Positions 1 through 9,441 of a stretch of 64,000 bases of DNA are shown here, in pieces. This stretch comes from Halopseudomonas pelagia CL-AP6 (GTDB taxonomy: Bacteria > Pseudomonadota > Gammaproteobacteria > Pseudomonadales > Pseudomonadaceae): contig NZ_AROI01000002.1 of the NCBI RefSeq assembly GCF_000410875.1, positions 124,001-188,000 of the forward strand, in the 5' to 3' direction. The position numbers and the translations under genes are program-made. How positions within the stretch are numbered: the first letter of the stretch is position 1; each line of letters begins with the position of its first letter. Below the pieces are notes generated by a model. That model was given only the letters and a program-made list of their open reading frames with translations, had not been told where the DNA came from and did not search any database.

Positions 1-189
1 CTTGATGGTGATGCGCATGTCCTCCTCACCAGGGTTTTCTATTACCACCACTCGATCCTGGGAAAACGGATTGAGTGGATTCTGGGCAATCACCACCATG
101 AGTATGCCGATGATGACGAGGAACAGGTCGACCAGATTAACCACAGACAGCATGGGATCGTCGGCGTCATCGTTATCCAGAAAACGCAT
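1..189 (-). CDS. DUF2149-type small membrane protein (partial, C-terminus beyond left edge)
   Basis: The minus-strand frame starts at ATG 189 and runs off the window, so only the first 63 residues are visible. The start overlaps the stop of the ExbB-like gene as TGATG, which implies translational coupling. A single hydrophobic segment (about residues 13-37, with LVDLFLVIIGILMVVIAQNP) follows a short acidic N-terminus. This topology is ExbD/TolR-like, and I recognise it as the DUF2149 protein that accompanies CobN-like and ExbB-like genes in pseudomonads. It probably pairs with the upstream proton-channel subunit to energise the TonB receptor of this operon. That role is inferred; the family label is fairly secure. 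Confidence 0.75.
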   Translation of the reverse strand, partial: MRFLDNDDADDPMLSVVNLVDLFLVIIGILMVVIAQNPLNPFSQDRVVVIENPGEEDMRITIK

Positions 190-692
190 CAGCTACACTC
201 CTTGGCTGTGCGCTGACGTTCTAGCTGGCGCAGATCCTGTAGCAGCCAGCGTCGGCGGACGGTCAGAATGAAAAAGCAGATGCTGGCCGCCAGCAGCGCC
301 AGAATCACCGCCGAGAATGCCGCCACCATATTTCGACCCACCTCACCAGCATCGTTGTTGCCTAGCGCCAGCAGTGCAGGCCCCATCGGGATCATGGTGG
401 CAATCAAGCCGAGCATGGGGGCAGTGCGTGAGACGATGCGCAGCCATTCTAACCGCTGCATGATCCACAGTTCCAGATCATCGCTGGCCAGCAGCTCGCC
501 GCCGTTCTGCCGGGCATGAGCGCCTAACGCATCAGGGTGTGAACTCCGGCGGCGTTGCCAGGCTTCGACGGTGAAGGCGCCCAGTACCACCAGCGCATAG
601 GCTAGCGCCAGAGCAATCAACAGCATTACCGGGGCGAGGAACAGACGTGATACGGCGTACAGCAAGGTTTCAATATCGGTAAATAGGGTCAT
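189..692 (-). CDS. MotA/TolQ/ExbB-type proton channel protein
   Basis: A 167-residue protein with an N-terminal membrane segment (about 15-42), a cytoplasmic loop, and two closely spaced C-terminal membrane segments (about 90-112 and 122-147). The TAPMLGLIATMIPMGPAL stretch is the conserved third-segment signature of ExbB/TolQ/MotA channels. The family uses the proton gradient to drive TonB or related periplasm-spanning proteins. It lies 27 bp behind the CobN-like gene and overlaps the DUF2149 gene by one base. It probably makes a dedicated ExbB-ExbD-like motor for the linked receptor. It is shorter than housekeeping ExbB, which is usual for this gene-cluster form. Confidence 0.85.
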   Translation of the reverse strand: MTLFTDIETLLYAVSRLFLAPVMLLIALALAYALVVLGAFTVEAWQRRRSSHPDALGAHARQNGGELLASDDLELWIMQRLEWLRIVSRTAPMLGLIATMIPMGPALLALGNNDAGEVGRNMVAAFSAVILALLAASICFFILTVRRRWLLQDLRQLERQRTAKECS

Positions 693-719
693 GGGTTTCT
701 CGAATCTTTCAATCGGTTG

Positions 720-3700
720 TCATTGGCTACGGCATTTGAGCCGGGCCTGCTGCAGTCCGCCGCTGCACATCAGCAGCAGCATCAGCGCCAGAACCCAGAG
801 CCGTTGGCGGTCGTCCTCAGGCGGCGGGTTGACTGGCTCAAGCATCTGGCCTGCTACCTGGTGCATGGGTTGTTCGCTGGCTGGCGGGGGATCTGTCATG
901 GCGGTATTCGCTGAGGTTGTGCTGGCAGGCTCGGCAGCCGCGTCATTCAAACCGAAGCCTTGCGCCATCTCGGCGATAAATTCGCGGGTAATCTGGCTGC
1001 CGGTGTCGACTGCAAACTGGTCCTGCAACTGCTGCCAGCGCTCGGCCAGTTCGCGGCGGGTCTGCTCGGTGGCATCCCAGTAGCCCTTGCGCATGGCTTC
1101 GGCCATTCGCTCAAGTATCTGCGCCTGTGCAGTGGGATTGTGTTGCTCGAACCATTCGCGGGTTCCGAGATCGCGGGTATCGTTGACATAGGTGTCGAAT
1201 AGCGCCTGCCATTGGTCATCGCGTACGGTGGAAGCATCCATGGCCTGCCAGCCAAACAGGTTGTTGGTGGCATTGAGTACTTGCAGAGTGCCGGCGTAAC
1301 CTTCCTGGTGCATGGCCTTGATCCATTGCGGGTTCAGATAGCGGGTGCGTAATTCATCGGCCAGAAACCGGGCCAGGCCGGTGGTTTGTACTTCGCTGCT
1401 GCGCAGATCGGAGATCAGCAACTGCGGCGCCTGGCCATCCAGATGACGGATGGCAGCGGACAGGCCGCCGAGAAACTCGAACGGATGATCGGTGGACAGC
1501 ACACCATGCAGATTGGAAGAGCGCGACATAATGGCTGCCTGGGTACCGCGCAACTGTTCAGCGAGTAGGTTGGCCTTGCCCGAGCTCTCGTTCCAGCTTT
1601 GCCCCCAGTGCTCCCCTCCGTAAGCCTGACCATTGCTGACCAGAAACTGCTGGGCCAGTTCGGCCGGGTCTTCCCATTCGGTTGAATTCAACGCAAGGTC
1701 GGGCACGCCGGTGCCATATTCGCCGGGCGCGCTGCTGAAAATCCGGTAGCGCGCGGCCGCAGCGGCCTCTGCGGCGGTCAGGCCGCTTTGCTGCAGCGCG
1801 GCGGCAATCCGGCGATTATTGTCGGCGATGGGGTTACCCGGCTCATCTAGTTCAGCCAGACGCTGCAAGGCATCGTCCAGTAGACGCATGAAGCTGTCGA
1901 ACTGATCGCGATACACACCGGTTACCTGCACCACTACGTCACTTCGCGGGCGGCCCAGCTCGGCGGCAGGGATGATTTCCAACGCCGTGACGCGCCCGCC
2001 CGTATCCCAGACCGGCTGCAAGCCCAACGCATGCAGTACCTGAGCCTCGGTCACGCCAAGGTGGCGTATGGCCTCCGATGACCAGAGGCTGAAGGCGAGC
2101 TTTTCCGGCCACTGGCCGGGGTGCTCGGCGCGGAAAGCCTCGAGTAACTGCTGGAAGGCGGTCGCGGCTGATTCATAGGCGGCCCGGGCCGGGATCTTGT
2201 CCGCCTCGAAGGCATACAGGTTGCGGCCGCTAAGTACTTCAGGATTGCGGATCGGGTCGCCACCGGCGCCGGGTGCGATGAAGCGCCCGGCCAGGCCGGC
2301 CAACAGCGCTTCGTTCTCTTGCGTGTCCTGCAGTCGTTTGTCCAGCTCGCGGGCGCGTTCAATGTATTGCGTGAGGGGGGCGGGTAGAGCCTGCGCTGCC
2401 TTGGGGTCGAGCATCTGCTGCACTGCGCGGTAAGCGGGGCTGGTGGGCAGCGTGTTCTGATCGCTGGCGAACAGCTCTTCTTCATCGACATCCAGCGCCG
2501 CATAAAAGGGCTGCCCGAGCTGCTGCATGATGGTGCTGATGCGGTGTTCAGCCGTGGGGGGCTGCCCGAAGGTATGCAGCCCCAATGGCATCGCGGTGCG
2601 CGACAGCTCGTGCAACTGGTCGTGCAGCTGTTGCAGGAATTCATCGAAGTTCGCCGCAGCCTGCTCGGCCGTCCAGCCCAAATCCTCATGCAAGTGCGCA
2701 TCAATGGCGGCGCTGCGGATCTGTGCACTGACCTGCTCGCGCACCATACCCTTATCCAGCTGTTGGTACTCGTGGATCAGGTGATGCAGATCGCGCATCT
2801 GGTCATACAGACCCGCTGGTGCGAAGGGCGGGGTCTGATGGCTGATGGTGACGGCTCGACCGCGGCGCTTGGCCTGAATGGCTTCGCCGACGTTGTCCTG
2901 TATGTAGGGATAGAAGATCGGCAGTGGGCCAGCGGTCAGCCAAGGGTAGTCATCGGCGGCCAGACCGCGATCCTTGCCGGGCAGCCACTCCTGACTGCCA
3001 TGGGTGCCCAAGTGAATCAGCGCGTGAGTGGCACGATATTCCTGCAAATAGCGGTAGGAGGCCATGTACAGGTGGTCGGGTACGCTGGCGGTATCATGAT
3101 AATGCCCGGGCTCACCGTGGCGCGGCATCTGCGGCATCACCAGCAGTTCGCCCAGTTGCCAGCGCGGGATGATGAAATACCGCTCACCGTCCGTTTCGCG
3201 TACAGACTTATGCTGGCCCGGTTCGCCGGCCTGTCGCAATGCCTCCTGGCGGCGCGGCGGCAGGCTGGCCAGCCACTGCTCATAGTCGGCCACTGGGTAG
3301 CATACTGCCAAATCTTCTGCTAGCAGCGATTCTAGAGAAACGCTGCCGTAGAGAGCGCCGAGCATACGCTGAGCGTGGTCGATAACCTCCTGTTCTGTCA
3401 CAGCTTCACCCACGACGTAGCCTTCGGCGTGTAGTGCCTGCTGGATGGAGACGATACTGCGCGGCACGTTCAGGTTGGAGGCACCGAGGTTCTTTTCGCC
3501 AGCCGGGTAGTTCCAGAACAGCAACGCCAGTTTCTTGTGCGAAGGCGGCGTGTGGCGCAGTTCTACCAGAGCCCGCAATTTGGCGATCAGCGCGTCGGCC
3601 TGGGCCGGCAGCAAGTCATCAATGCCTCCGCTGCTCGCCGACAGCACTAGCGGATCGCTGATGCCCCAGCCCTCGGGGCCGGCTAAAAACACCGCCGTAG

Positions 3701-4622
3701 TGCTGGCGGCGACGCCACTGGTAGCCTGCGGCCAGTCGCTGGCTTCGCCCTCGCGAAAACGCAGGGTCTGGATCACCGGAATATCCAGCGCCAGAAAGTC
3801 CTGGCTGCGCGCCGAGCCATTGTGCATGTGCGTCAGATTCACCAGGACGTCGATCGCGTGGTCGGCAAAAACGCCAGGCAGGCCATCCGCAGCGCTCGCA
3901 TCGAACCAGAAAGCCAGCGCTTGCAGGCCTGCGTCTTCGCTACGGCCAATCAGCTCGTCCACTTCGCGGGTGAGCATGTCGCCGACTACGCCGGAGTGAA
4001 TCAGGTAAGCGACTGTGCCGCGAGTCTGCTGCGCGCGCGCAGCATCCCAGGCCAGGTAATCATCCAGGCTACTGAACAGGTGCGGTGCCTGCGGATGATA
4101 GAAACCTGTGGTTGGCATGCGCTCGGGCGCAGCGAGCAAATGCTCTGGCACCTCTGCGTTCTGCGATATCAACTGTACCAGCATAAAGAAGCGCCGGAAG
4201 TTGGCTTCACCACCGGCGGCGTAGAGTGCGCTGAGTACGCCAGCATATTGCGGTGGCAGGTTGTCCCAGGCCGGACGGCCACCGCCCACGGTCAGCTGCG
4301 GTAGTTGACCGATAAGCGCTGCAACCTGTTCAGTTACCTGGGCGCGGTCATTCGGCCGGGGTACGTCCAGCAGCACCAGCGAGCTGCGGTCGAGGTTACT
4401 GTGCAGGTCGGTCGCCGAGCCCGCTTCGACATTTACATGTTGCAGCTGCACGCCAGCCTGTAAGGCATAACCCTGCAGGCGTTGGAATTTTTCGGCAGAC
4501 ACGAAACTGTTATGCAGCACCAGCAAGGTGGGATTTTCGCTGTGGTCTGCCAGTGCCGCGGACAGCCCTGGCAGCAGCATCAGTACGCAGGCAACGCGGC
4601 CCATGAGGCGATAGATCGACAT
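720..4622 (-). CDS. CobN-like chelatase large subunit, exported and membrane-anchored
   Basis: A 1300-residue protein of the CobN / Mg-chelatase H-subunit family. The family motif with THGSQEWLPGK lies around residues 540-551 (H541, W546). Unlike cytoplasmic CobN of B12 synthesis it starts with a signal peptide (residues 1 to about 25, ending SAALA). Near residues 1230-1270 it has a Pro/Thr/Ala-rich linker, followed by a C-terminal hydrophobic anchor (LWVLALMLLLMCSGG) and a basic tail. It therefore probably acts in the periplasm, tethered to the inner membrane. No CobS/CobT or ChlI/ChlD ATPase gene is nearby, so a classical ATP-driven chelatase is unlikely. It overlaps the TonB receptor gene (TGATG at 4624-4620). 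I infer handling of a metal or metal complex delivered by that receptor; the substrate is unknown. Confidence 0.88.
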   Translation of the reverse strand: MSIYRLMGRVACVLMLLPGLSAALADHSENPTLLVLHNSFVSAEKFQRLQGYALQAGVQLQHVNVEAGSATDLHSNLDRSSLVLLDVPRPNDRAQVTEQVAALIGQLPQLTVGGGRPAWDNLPPQYAGVLSALYAAGGEANFRRFFMLVQLISQNAEVPEHLLAAPERMPTTGFYHPQAPHLFSSLDDYLAWDAARAQQTRGTVAYLIHSGVVGDMLTREVDELIGRSEDAGLQALAFWFDASAADGLPGVFADHAIDVLVNLTHMHNGSARSQDFLALDIPVIQTLRFREGEASDWPQATSGVAASTTAVFLAGPEGWGISDPLVLSASSGGIDDLLPAQADALIAKLRALVELRHTPPSHKKLALLFWNYPAGEKNLGASNLNVPRSIVSIQQALHAEGYVVGEAVTEQEVIDHAQRMLGALYGSVSLESLLAEDLAVCYPVADYEQWLASLPPRRQEALRQAGEPGQHKSVRETDGERYFIIPRWQLGELLVMPQMPRHGEPGHYHDTASVPDHLYMASYRYLQEYRATHALIHLGTHGSQEWLPGKDRGLAADDYPWLTAGPLPIFYPYIQDNVGEAIQAKRRGRAVTISHQTPPFAPAGLYDQMRDLHHLIHEYQQLDKGMVREQVSAQIRSAAIDAHLHEDLGWTAEQAAANFDEFLQQLHDQLHELSRTAMPLGLHTFGQPPTAEHRISTIMQQLGQPFYAALDVDEEELFASDQNTLPTSPAYRAVQQMLDPKAAQALPAPLTQYIERARELDKRLQDTQENEALLAGLAGRFIAPGAGGDPIRNPEVLSGRNLYAFEADKIPARAAYESAATAFQQLLEAFRAEHPGQWPEKLAFSLWSSEAIRHLGVTEAQVLHALGLQPVWDTGGRVTALEIIPAAELGRPRSDVVVQVTGVYRDQFDSFMRLLDDALQRLAELDEPGNPIADNNRRIAAALQQSGLTAAEAAAAARYRIFSSAPGEYGTGVPDLALNSTEWEDPAELAQQFLVSNGQAYGGEHWGQSWNESSGKANLLAEQLRGTQAAIMSRSSNLHGVLSTDHPFEFLGGLSAAIRHLDGQAPQLLISDLRSSEVQTTGLARFLADELRTRYLNPQWIKAMHQEGYAGTLQVLNATNNLFGWQAMDASTVRDDQWQALFDTYVNDTRDLGTREWFEQHNPTAQAQILERMAEAMRKGYWDATEQTRRELAERWQQLQDQFAVDTGSQITREFIAEMAQGFGLNDAAAEPASTTSANTAMTDPPPASEQPMHQVAGQMLEPVNPPPEDDRQRLWVLALMLLLMCSGGLQQARLKCRSQ

Positions 4623-6589
4623 CAGAATCGCGCCGTCAGTCCGGCGAAGTAGCGCCGTCCCTCGTCAGCGCGGCCGTAGACGCTGGCATCGTCGTTGCCC
4701 AGACGCTTGTCGGTGAAGTTCTCTATCCCGGCGTGCAGGCTCAGGTTGCGGCTCAGATCATAGTCGACATACCAGCTCAGCAAGGTATAGCCGGGGCGGT
4801 CGCTTTCGGTTGCCGAGCGATACTGCGAGCCGTGATATTCGGCTTGCAGACGGCTGGCCAATTGGCTGGACAGGGCCCAGTTGAGCGTGGCATTGGCGCG
4901 GTGGCGCGAGCGGTCGGAAAGACGCTCGTCGGTGACGCGGTTCTGCGCATCCAGATAAGTGTAATTGGCGTCCAGCCTTAGAGGTTCAAGCAAGGTGACG
5001 CCGCCGCTCAGCTCCAGACCTTGCAGGCGCGCCTCGGCGATGTTGTCGTATTCCAGACAGACGCGGCCTGGCACGAAGCAGGTTGGCTGGCGCACTGTTT
5101 CGATCAGGTTCTCCACATCGTTATGGAACAGCGTAGCGCCGGCTGTCCAGCGACCGCGATCCAGCTGCGCGCCCAGTTCGAAGGACTGGTTGGTTTCTGG
5201 CTGCAGATCCGGGTTGCCACGGATGATGCCGCGCCCGCCCATGGCGGCCCGCGACTCGTATTCCGGTGACAGCTGCTTCAACGTGGGCGCCTTGAAGCCG
5301 CGACCGGCACCGGCGCGGAAGGCCAGCTCATCGGTGGCGTGAAACATCAAATAGGCACGCGGGCTGGTCTCCCAGCCGAAGTCTTCGTGGTGGTCGAAAC
5401 GTGTACCCAGCACCAGCTCCCAACGCTCACCCAGCCACATTTCGTCTTGCGCAAAAGCGGCGTAGTGATCCTGGGATTTTTTGCCCTGCAGATTGACCGT
5501 GGGATCTTCCAGCGTTTCGCGCCGGGTTTCAGCCCCCAGTGTCAGCTTGTGGTGGCGGCCGGCCATGAAGCCGGCACGGCCATCCAGGACGGTATCGGTA
5601 AACTGGTTTGGCCCACTGGCGTCGCCGCCATCACTGCGGTAGGCCTTACGTTCCAGCTCTGAGCGGTACAGGCGCACCCGAGTGTCGCCCCAGCCCCAGT
5701 CGGCGGCATGTGAGAGCGAGTAGCGACGGCGCTCTACCTCATTCTCCGCCTGGTAGATCGCCCCGGCGCTGCCGCGATAGCCTTCATGATCCTCGTTACC
5801 TGCATCCATCGAGAGATCAATGCGCTGGTTGTCCAACGGCGTCCAGCTCAGTCCGACATGGCCGTTCACTGCGCGTTGATCGTCAAGCGCGGTCAACGCC
5901 GGATTGTGGGCATCACGCAGGCCATCGCGCTCGCGCAACTCGCCCCACAGATTGAGGCCCAGCTTAGCCTCGACCAGTGGCCCGCCCAGATAAAAGCCGG
6001 TCTTGCGATGATCTCCCTTCTGACCATGGTCGTTGAAGGTGGCATAACTGCTGAGCGAGCCCTGCCACTGATCAGTGGCCGAGCGCGTAATGACGTTGAC
6101 CACACCGCCCAAGGCTTCGGAACCATACAGCGATGACATTGGTCCGCGCACCACCTCGACCCGCTCAATGGCCTCGCTGGGAACCCAGCCAAGCTCGAAA
6201 TCCGAGTGAGCGATAGCCGACGCCGATGCATTGATGCGCTGACCGTCAACCAGCATCAATGTATGCTCGGCACTCATGCCGCGGATCGAGATGCCGCGGC
6301 GGCCCAGGCCCATATCCTCCAGATCCAGACCCACGGTATTGCGCACCGCGTCGGCCAGATCGGACATCGGCTGGCGCCGCAGATCACGCCCTTCAACAAC
6401 GCTCACGCTGGCCGGTGCATGGATGGCATTGCGCGCGGATGTGGTGGCGGTCACCACAATGGAGGGCAATCTGGTGGCCCCGCTACTAAGCACCTCAGGG
6501 TCTACATTGAGCTCATCGGCCCAGGCGCTGCTCCCCAGCAGCGCTATTGCGATCAGGCTGCTTGCGGCGGCCTTACGTCTGGCGTTCAT
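4622..6589 (-). CDS. TonB-dependent outer-membrane receptor (CirA/BtuB type), likely zinc-responsive
   Basis: A 655-residue receptor with a signal peptide (cleaved near residue 24, after SSAWA). The TonB-box-like segment PSIVVTATTS is at about 43-52. A plug domain (about 55-170, with RGPMSSLYGSEALGGVVNVIT) is followed by a 22-strand barrel that ends in a C-terminal aromatic residue (FAGLTARF). It is the first gene of a four-gene operon with the CobN-like, ExbB-like and DUF2149 genes, and it is overlapped by the CobN-like start. A Zur-box-like palindrome sits 160 bp upstream, and I see no cobalamin riboswitch. Zinc or a zinc complex is therefore a better guess for the ligand than vitamin B12. 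From memory, P. aeruginosa PA1922-PA1925 has a similar order and responds to zinc shortage. Confidence 0.9.
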   Translation of the reverse strand: MNARRKAAASSLIAIALLGSSAWADELNVDPEVLSSGATRLPSIVVTATTSARNAIHAPASVSVVEGRDLRRQPMSDLADAVRNTVGLDLEDMGLGRRGISIRGMSAEHTLMLVDGQRINASASAIAHSDFELGWVPSEAIERVEVVRGPMSSLYGSEALGGVVNVITRSATDQWQGSLSSYATFNDHGQKGDHRKTGFYLGGPLVEAKLGLNLWGELRERDGLRDAHNPALTALDDQRAVNGHVGLSWTPLDNQRIDLSMDAGNEDHEGYRGSAGAIYQAENEVERRRYSLSHAADWGWGDTRVRLYRSELERKAYRSDGGDASGPNQFTDTVLDGRAGFMAGRHHKLTLGAETRRETLEDPTVNLQGKKSQDHYAAFAQDEMWLGERWELVLGTRFDHHEDFGWETSPRAYLMFHATDELAFRAGAGRGFKAPTLKQLSPEYESRAAMGGRGIIRGNPDLQPETNQSFELGAQLDRGRWTAGATLFHNDVENLIETVRQPTCFVPGRVCLEYDNIAEARLQGLELSGGVTLLEPLRLDANYTYLDAQNRVTDERLSDRSRHRANATLNWALSSQLASRLQAEYHGSQYRSATESDRPGYTLLSWYVDYDLSRNLSLHAGIENFTDKRLGNDDASVYGRADEGRRYFAGLTARF

Positions 6590-6748
6590 GGTTCAAATCC
6601 TTAGCTTGATTGTAATGGACCAACCTGCGCGGAGCGGCGGGCTGGCGGCTTATGCCTTTGGCTTGAGGTGTATGCGGTGGCCATAGGCGCGGGGTTCTGG
6701 AGCGAACACGCGGCGGCTCGGCTGATTATTATTGGAATGGCGTGAGTA

Positions 6749-6777
6749 GTTATAACATAACATTTAAAATGCGTTAA
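6749..6777 (-). promoter_or_regulatory. Promoter with overlapping Zur box for the TonB/CobN-like operon
   Basis: GTTATAACATAAC at 6749-6761 has the form GTTAT-N3-ATAAC, matching the core of the gamma-proteobacterial Zur operator; the right flank continues ATTT as in the E. coli consensus. On the minus strand TTAACG (6777-6772) and TATAAC (6754-6749), separated by 17 bases, make a credible sigma-70 promoter. Its -10 lies inside the palindrome, so Zur binding would block RNA polymerase when zinc is plentiful. The call is by eye; the palindrome itself is seen directly. Confidence 0.72.
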
Positions 6778-6961
6778 TCGCTGCACTGAATTATTTCGCG
6801 GGCTGGGTGGCCGTTGAAGGCGTGAGGCGGTAGCCGCTTGGCGATCCGGCTGGCGCAACTGAAATGGGCGCGGGCGATATTATTTTGCGAATCGCCCGTA
6901 TCCTGCCGCTCGCAGGTGAAAGACAATAGTCGAGCAAATTTCTGATATTCGAGGCCGCTTG

Positions 6962-7690
6962 ATGGAACAACGGGGCGTATTACTGAGCTGGAATGACGGC
7001 AAGGGATTTGGCTTTATTCAGCCGGAAAAGGGCGGAGCCAAGCTGTTTGTGCATATTTCGGCGATGCGCGGTGACGCTCGGCCGAATCAAGGGGATGCGG
7101 TTTTTTACCTGGCGGGTGCGGATGAGAAGGGCCGATTACGGGCCACGCATATGCGCGGGGAAGGGTTGAGTATCGACCGACCGTCCATTCGTCAGAAGCC
7201 CAGGGAGCCATCAGGGCGTCAACCCGCTCGTAAGGCCATCAAGTCAGCCGGGAAAGGCCGCTCGGGCCGGGAGCCCAGAGCTGCAGCGCGGCGCTCCTCT
7301 GCGGTACCGTATCAGGCGCTCAAGCTGATGGTCTGGTTGGCACTGTGCGCTCTGCCGCTTATCGGCTCATTGCAGGTACTCAACGCGCAGGGCTGGGTGC
7401 TGCCACTCGGTGCTTACGCTGGCGTCAGTCTGGTGAGCTTTTTTCTGTATTGGTCAGACAAGCGCGCAGCCGAACAGTCGTCGCAGCGAACGCCGGAAAA
7501 GGTCCTGCATCTGTCGGAGCTGTTGGGTGGTTGGCCGGGGGCGCTGGTGGCGCAGCAGTTACTGCGCCACAAGACCCGTAAGGCCAGCTATCAGCAGCTA
7601 TGCTGGCTGATCATTGTCGTCCACCAGCTATTCTGGGTGGACTGGGTGCTGCTCGATAGCCGCTATTTGCGGCAACTGCTGGGGAGCTGA
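6962..7690 (+). CDS. Cold-shock domain / DUF1294 membrane protein
   Basis: The N-terminal 65 residues form a cold-shock domain with both nucleic-acid-binding signatures (GKGFGFI and LFVHISAM). A basic Arg/Lys-rich linker (about 75-115) is followed by a DUF1294 domain with four predicted membrane segments and the SDKRAA motif. I chose ATG 6962 because GAGG at 6951-6954 is well placed; an in-frame TTG lies directly before it. The fusion is common in proteobacteria; it may tether an RNA- or ssDNA-binding domain to the membrane, but its function is not established. It converges with the ABC-F gene, leaving only 3 bp between the stops. Confidence 0.85.
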   Translation: MEQRGVLLSWNDGKGFGFIQPEKGGAKLFVHISAMRGDARPNQGDAVFYLAGADEKGRLRATHMRGEGLSIDRPSIRQKPREPSGRQPARKAIKSAGKGRSGREPRAAARRSSAVPYQALKLMVWLALCALPLIGSLQVLNAQGWVLPLGAYAGVSLVSFFLYWSDKRAAEQSSQRTPEKVLHLSELLGGWPGALVAQQLLRHKTRKASYQQLCWLIIVVHQLFWVDWVLLDSRYLRQLLGS

Positions 7691-7693
7691 CGC

Positions 7694-9283
7694 TCAGACG
7701 GCGACGCCCAGGTCACGCAGATAATCGTCGTAACTGCCGTTGAAATCGGTCACGCCGTTTTCCGACAGTTCGATGATGCGCGTGGCCAGCGAGCTGACGA
7801 ATTCGCGGTCGTGGCTGACGAAGATCAGGGTGCCGGGGTAGTTCTCCAGCGCCAGGTTCAACGCTTCGATGGATTCCATATCCAGGTGGTTGGTCGGCTC
7901 GTCCATGATCATCACGTTGGCTTTCTGCAGGATCAGCTTGCCGAACAGCATGCGACCTTGCTCACCACCGGAAATGACTTTCACCGATTTGAGAATGTCA
8001 TCGTTGGAAAACAGCATGCGCCCCAGGGTGCCGCGCACCAGCTGTTCGCCGCCAGTGGTCCACTGGGTCATCCAGTCGAACAGGGTCCAGTCGTTTTTGA
8101 AGTCATCGGCATGTTCCTGGGCAAAATAGCCCAGGTCTGCGCTCTCGGCCCATTTCACCGAGCCACTGAGCGGCTGCATTTCACCTACCAGCGTGCGTAG
8201 CAGCGTGGTTTTACCGATGCCGTTGGGGCCGATAATGGCCACGCGTTCACCGGCTTCAATCTGCAGGCTCAGGTTCTTGAACAGCGTCTCGCCATCAAAA
8301 CCCTGGCTGACCTTGTCCAGGATCACGGCCTGACGGTGCAATTTCTTGGTTTGGTCGAAGCGGATAAACGGGCTGATGCGGCTCGAGGGTTTGACCTCGT
8401 CGAGCTGGATCTTATCGATCTGCTTGGCGCGGCTGGTGGCCTGCTTGGCTTTCGACGCGTTGGCGGAAAAGCGGCTGACGAAGGTCTGCAATTCGGCGAT
8501 CTGCGCCTTCTTCTTGGCGTTGTCTGAGAGCAGGCGCTCGCGGGCCTGAGTTGCCGCCATCATGTACTCATCGTAGTTGCCGGGGAACAGCCGCAGTTCG
8601 CAGTAATCCAGGTCAGCCATGTGCGTGCACACGCTGTTGAGAAAGTGCCGGTCGTGAGAAATGATGATCATGGTGCTGTTGCGCAGTGTCAGTATGCTTT
8701 CCAGCCAGCGGATGGTGTTGATGTCCAAATGGTTGGTAGGCTCGTCCAGCAGCAGCACTTCCGGATTGGAAAACAGCGCCTGGGCCAGCAACACGCGCAG
8801 CTTCCAGCCGGGCGCGACTTCGCTCATCGGGCCGCTGTGCTGCTCGAGCGGAATACCCAGGCCCAACAATAATTCGCCAGCGCGCGATTCGGCGGTGTAA
8901 CCGTCCATTTCGGCGAATTCGGTTTCCAGGTCGGCCACCTTCATGCCGTCCTCTTCACTCATTTCTGGTAGGGAATAGATGCGGTCGCGCTCGGCATGCA
9001 CTTTCCACAGTTCTTCATGGCCCATGATCACGGTGTTCAGCACTGTGTGATCTTCGTAGGCAAACTGATCCTGGCGCAGCTTACCCAGGCGCACGTTGGG
9101 CTCAAGCATGACTTGGCCACCGGATGGTTCAAGATCACCACCAAGAATTTTCATGAACGTCGTCTTGCCGCAGCCATTGGCGCCGATCAGACCATAACGG
9201 TTACCCCCGCCAAATTTGACAGATACGTTCTCGAACAGCGGCTTGGCGCCGAATTGCATGGTGATATTGGCGGTGGAGATCAC
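7694..9283 (-). CDS. ybiT: ABC-F family ATPase, YbiT type
   Basis: A 529-residue protein with two ABC ATPase domains and no membrane segment, typical of ABC-F translation factors. The first Walker A is GANGCGKT at residues 34-41 and the second is GPNGIGKTT near 354. Both [11 protein letters not shown]- and [10 protein letters not shown]-type Walker B motifs are present, and a charged linker (about 240-310) joins the domains. Length and sequence fit the YbiT branch rather than EttA or Uup. ABC-F proteins bind the ribosomal E site and modulate translation; the role of YbiT is only partly understood. The gene stands alone on the minus strand. Confidence 0.92.
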   Translation of the reverse strand: MISTANITMQFGAKPLFENVSVKFGGGNRYGLIGANGCGKTTFMKILGGDLEPSGGQVMLEPNVRLGKLRQDQFAYEDHTVLNTVIMGHEELWKVHAERDRIYSLPEMSEEDGMKVADLETEFAEMDGYTAESRAGELLLGLGIPLEQHSGPMSEVAPGWKLRVLLAQALFSNPEVLLLDEPTNHLDINTIRWLESILTLRNSTMIIISHDRHFLNSVCTHMADLDYCELRLFPGNYDEYMMAATQARERLLSDNAKKKAQIAELQTFVSRFSANASKAKQATSRAKQIDKIQLDEVKPSSRISPFIRFDQTKKLHRQAVILDKVSQGFDGETLFKNLSLQIEAGERVAIIGPNGIGKTTLLRTLVGEMQPLSGSVKWAESADLGYFAQEHADDFKNDWTLFDWMTQWTTGGEQLVRGTLGRMLFSNDDILKSVKVISGGEQGRMLFGKLILQKANVMIMDEPTNHLDMESIEALNLALENYPGTLIFVSHDREFVSSLATRIIELSENGVTDFNGSYDDYLRDLGVAV

Positions 9284-9441
9284 AATAGAGTCCTGCGAAG
9301 AGCAAATGGAGTGGCCGCAGACGGGGCGCTAATCGAGCGCAGCAGTAAAGCGGGCCGCATATTGTACTGGCTATACCGCATAAGTGACAGAGCTGGCCGT
9401 CGGACGACGGCCAGGCAGGGAAAGAGGCAGTAGGCTGCTGC

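Noticed and set aside
2544-3323. Long plus-strand open frame opposite the CobN-like gene
   Set aside because: It is a GC-driven shadow of the real minus-strand gene; its translation has no recognisable domain.
6588-6602. T-arm-like GGTTCAAATCC suggesting a tRNA end
   Set aside because: No matching acceptor stem, anticodon arm or D-arm surrounds it; it lies directly before the receptor start.
6601-6958. Cobalamin riboswitch expected upstream of a BtuB/CobN-like pair
   Set aside because: No B12-box-like core is visible on the minus strand, and the Zur palindrome explains regulation better.
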